In this document: in pieces, positions 38,233 to 39,867 of the stretch
How positions within the stretch are numbered: the first letter of the stretch is position 1
Layout of the letters: the number at the start of each line of letters is the position of its first letter
From: an uncultured Oscillospiraceae bacterium
GTDB taxonomy: Bacteria; Bacillota; Clostridia; Oscillospirales; Oscillospiraceae
Length of the DNA: 39,867 nt
NCBI GenBank assembly: GCA_905205085.1
Contig: CAJLCG010000006.1
Span: 1 to 39,867 of the forward strand
Reading direction: 5' to 3'
Translations under genes and position numbers: made by a program
Notes under the pieces: generated by a model
Told to the model about the DNA's origin: nothing
The model's database searches: none
What the model saw: only the letters and a program-made list of their open reading frames with translations

Positions 38233-39657
38233 TCATTTCAGGGCAGAGACATAATCTGTCATCCTCTCTTGATCTTGAAGCTGCAATTCCAAACGATAGA
38301 CCGGCTGATAAAAGCCCTTCGTATCCGCTTTCCACTCCAACACGCAGGAAAGAACCGTTACTTGAGGTACTTGGTAATACTCCAGTATTTCCCCCTGGAA
38401 ACTGTGGCCGTCGTATAGCTCCTGGACGGCTTGCGCAGGGCTTAAAATGGATTCTTCCCTGCATGGTAAAAGCGTGACAATACGATAATCGATTTGGTCC
38501 AGCTCTGTTTTTCCGTCTTGATAGTGCAGATCACATTGTAATGTACCGTACCATTGTTTTTCTGCTCCGGGAACCAATTTTACTTCTGCACTCGCTGTAA
38601 AAAACTCATTTTTGTCTGGAGATTGGATGGTAAACTGTATGTTCTGGGGAACTTCTATCCCCAACTGATGCAGAGCGTCCAATACATCCTCTGACCGGAT
38701 TTCTTCCGGGTGTACGTCAAATACAGGGGTCGTCTCCCTGCCAAGGTTATACTCCCAGGTACCGTCCAATCGATTCACAAAAAGGAAATCTCCGCTGGAG
38801 TGGTTGCCAAACCAGATGGTATCATCATAGTAATAGATATCTTCAACGGAAAATCCTACTTTTTGGGCAAACTGAGTTCCAAATTGCTCACATGCCGCCT
38901 GATCCAACCGTCCCACCTCATATACCCAGGCTGTGACCGGTTTATCCTGCGGGGTAAATCCCAACTCCCATCGCACATTTTTTAGGTTTGCCGTAACTGC
39001 AGGCGCATCCTGCAAATTACCATACGGTTTTACTGCATAGCCCACAAAAATACCTGCAAGCACAAGAATCAAGGCCATTGGCACGGAGAGATAGACAAGG
39101 CTTTGGCCTTTCCAGCCGTTTTTCCGCTCCAGCACACTCAAAACCAGCATGGCGATGCTCCATCCCACCATCGTTCCCAGGGTATTGGTAAACAAATCGT
39201 CTACATCAAACATTCCCCGTGCAGTGGCCAGCTGTCCCAACTCAATAGCAAGAGAGAATCCAAATCCCATCAGCAGTACGGCATACCATTTTCGAAACAC
39301 GCGGGACAGCAGCGGAAGCAAAATCCCCAAAGGAACAAACAGCGCGATATTCAGCAGCACATTGAGCCACGCGCGCAGGGCAAACTGATTCCAGGCCTCT
39401 CTCCATGCCAGAAACAAGTGAAAATTCCACTGCCGGGCTCCAGGCTCACCTCGAAACAACGTAACAAACAAGGTCAATCCAAGCCAGCTAATCAGCAGCA
39501 ACAGGACAATCGCCCGCCGCCACGGAAAGTGCCATCCCTTTTTCCGCGAAATCCCCCACCCAGCCGCTAAAATCAACACACAAAGTAAGACTGCCGGTAC
39601 AACAAACCAGATTCCTCGCTGAAGTAAGTAGAGAATATACTGAATAAAATCGTTCAT
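38233..39657 (-). CDS. VanZ-like membrane protein with extracytoplasmic domain (host)
   Basis: The protein has 474 residues. The N-terminal part (about 1-205) has four or five membrane segments and the VanZ pattern (LNVLLNIALFVPLGILLPLL, FSLAIELGQL, DVDDLFTNTLGTMVGW). Another membrane segment at about 190-210 leads to a soluble domain of about 260 residues that is not usual for VanZ (beta-rich, with TAWVYEVGRL and WYGTLQCDLHYQDG). The start at 39657 follows GGAGGTCCGCC. VanZ in the narrow sense gives low teicoplanin resistance; most family members have other, unknown roles. Confidence 0.88.
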   Translation of the reverse strand: MNDFIQYILYLLQRGIWFVVPAVLLCVLILAAGWGISRKKGWHFPWRRAIVLLLLISWLGLTLFVTLFRGEPGARQWNFHLFLAWREAWNQFALRAWLNVLLNIALFVPLGILLPLLSRVFRKWYAVLLMGFGFSLAIELGQLATARGMFDVDDLFTNTLGTMVGWSIAMLVLSVLERKNGWKGQSLVYLSVPMALILVLAGIFVGYAVKPYGNLQDAPAVTANLKNVRWELGFTPQDKPVTAWVYEVGRLDQAACEQFGTQFAQKVGFSVEDIYYYDDTIWFGNHSSGDFLFVNRLDGTWEYNLGRETTPVFDVHPEEIRSEDVLDALHQLGIEVPQNIQFTIQSPDKNEFFTASAEVKLVPGAEKQWYGTLQCDLHYQDGKTELDQIDYRIVTLLPCREESILSPAQAVQELYDGHSFQGEILEYYQVPQVTVLSCVLEWKADTKGFYQPVYRLELQLQDQERMTDYVSALK

Positions 39658-39792
39658 GGCGGACCTCCTCTCTCTGTGTCCTCAATTATGTTCCAGGATA
39701 TTACCATCATAGCATGAAATAGTTCTCTTTTTTCTTAACTTCTTCTTAATTCTGCATGTCGCCTTCTTATTCATGCATATTTAAACGATGAA

Positions 39793-39828
39793 ACGGTCCC
39801 CGGCTGATGAAGCCGGGGACCGTTTTTT
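39793..39828. terminator. Strong hairpin terminator
   Basis: ACGGTCCCCGGCT (39793-39805), loop GATGA, AGCCGGGGACCGT (39811-39823), then TTTTTT on the plus strand. On the minus strand it follows the stop of the partial gene at 39827 directly, with only a short T-run. The 39658-39792 stretch before it holds the VanZ-like gene's ribosome site and probably its promoter (TATGAT on the minus strand near 39703-39708); no gene is seen. Confidence 0.85.
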
Positions 39829-39867
39829 ACAGCAAGACAGCCAATCGTTCAAGGGCCTGGGGCAGCC
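39827..39867 (-). CDS. C-terminal end of a host gene (partial)
   Basis: The last 12 codons (LPQALERLAVLL) and a TAA at 39827-39829 are visible, directly followed by the hairpin terminator. Too little is present to identify it. Confidence 0.5.
   Translation of the reverse strand, partial: LPQALERLAVLL

Overview
The window is most of an integrated temperate phage plus a short stretch of its host chromosome. GC-rich coding sequence, strong AGGAGG-type ribosome binding sites, a DUF4364 gene, a VanZ-family gene and the style of the phage proteins point to a Clostridia host, probably an Oscillospiraceae gut bacterium of the Flavonifractor/Pseudoflavonifractor kind (inference, no search was possible). 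The phage has an HK97-type head and a PBSX-like contractile tail, so it is a myovirus. Its left end, with the expected lysis genes, lies before position 1.

Layout, left to right. 1-11583 (minus strand) is the tail: distal fibre and baseplate genes, baseplate J, XkdS/R/Q/P-like proteins, tape measure, a tail chaperone gene with a clear -1 frameshift site, and tube. 11580-20763 (minus) is sheath, tail terminator, head-tail joining proteins, capsid, protease, portal and terminase. 20764-24762 (minus) holds an HNH nuclease, Zn-ribbon proteins, an HUH-type Rep-like protein, SSB and small accessory proteins, with one lone plus-strand gene and its own terminator at 23517-23817. 24737-30869 is the replication and maintenance block: a PcfJ/PcfK-like pair (the second may be AcrIIA9-related), a DUF3102/ParA pair, DnaB helicase and an HTH initiator whose gene contains a probable iteron origin. 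30976-33751 is the control region, with an AbrB-like protein, three XRE regulators and palindromic operators.

33779-35703 is a plus-strand cargo operon (two lipoproteins and a PH-like protein) with a promoter, a LexA-like box and an inverted repeat in front of it. A large serine recombinase follows at 35751-37271. The right attachment junction is close to 37313-37327, where the first ~31-35 codons of a well-initiated host gene run into phage sequence and stop. The phage therefore seems to have split a host gene. 37418-39867 is host DNA: a DUF4364 gene with a textbook promoter, a bidirectional terminator, a VanZ-like membrane protein and the last codons of another gene.

The genes fit one programme. 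Repressors and operators at 32.5-33.3 kb keep the long leftward transcription unit silent, ParA/DUF3102 and the initiator/DnaB/SSB set serve maintenance and replication, and SOS-type sites may couple cargo and integrase expression to DNA damage. The head and tail genes overlap by a few bases almost throughout, as expected for one translationally coupled late operon.
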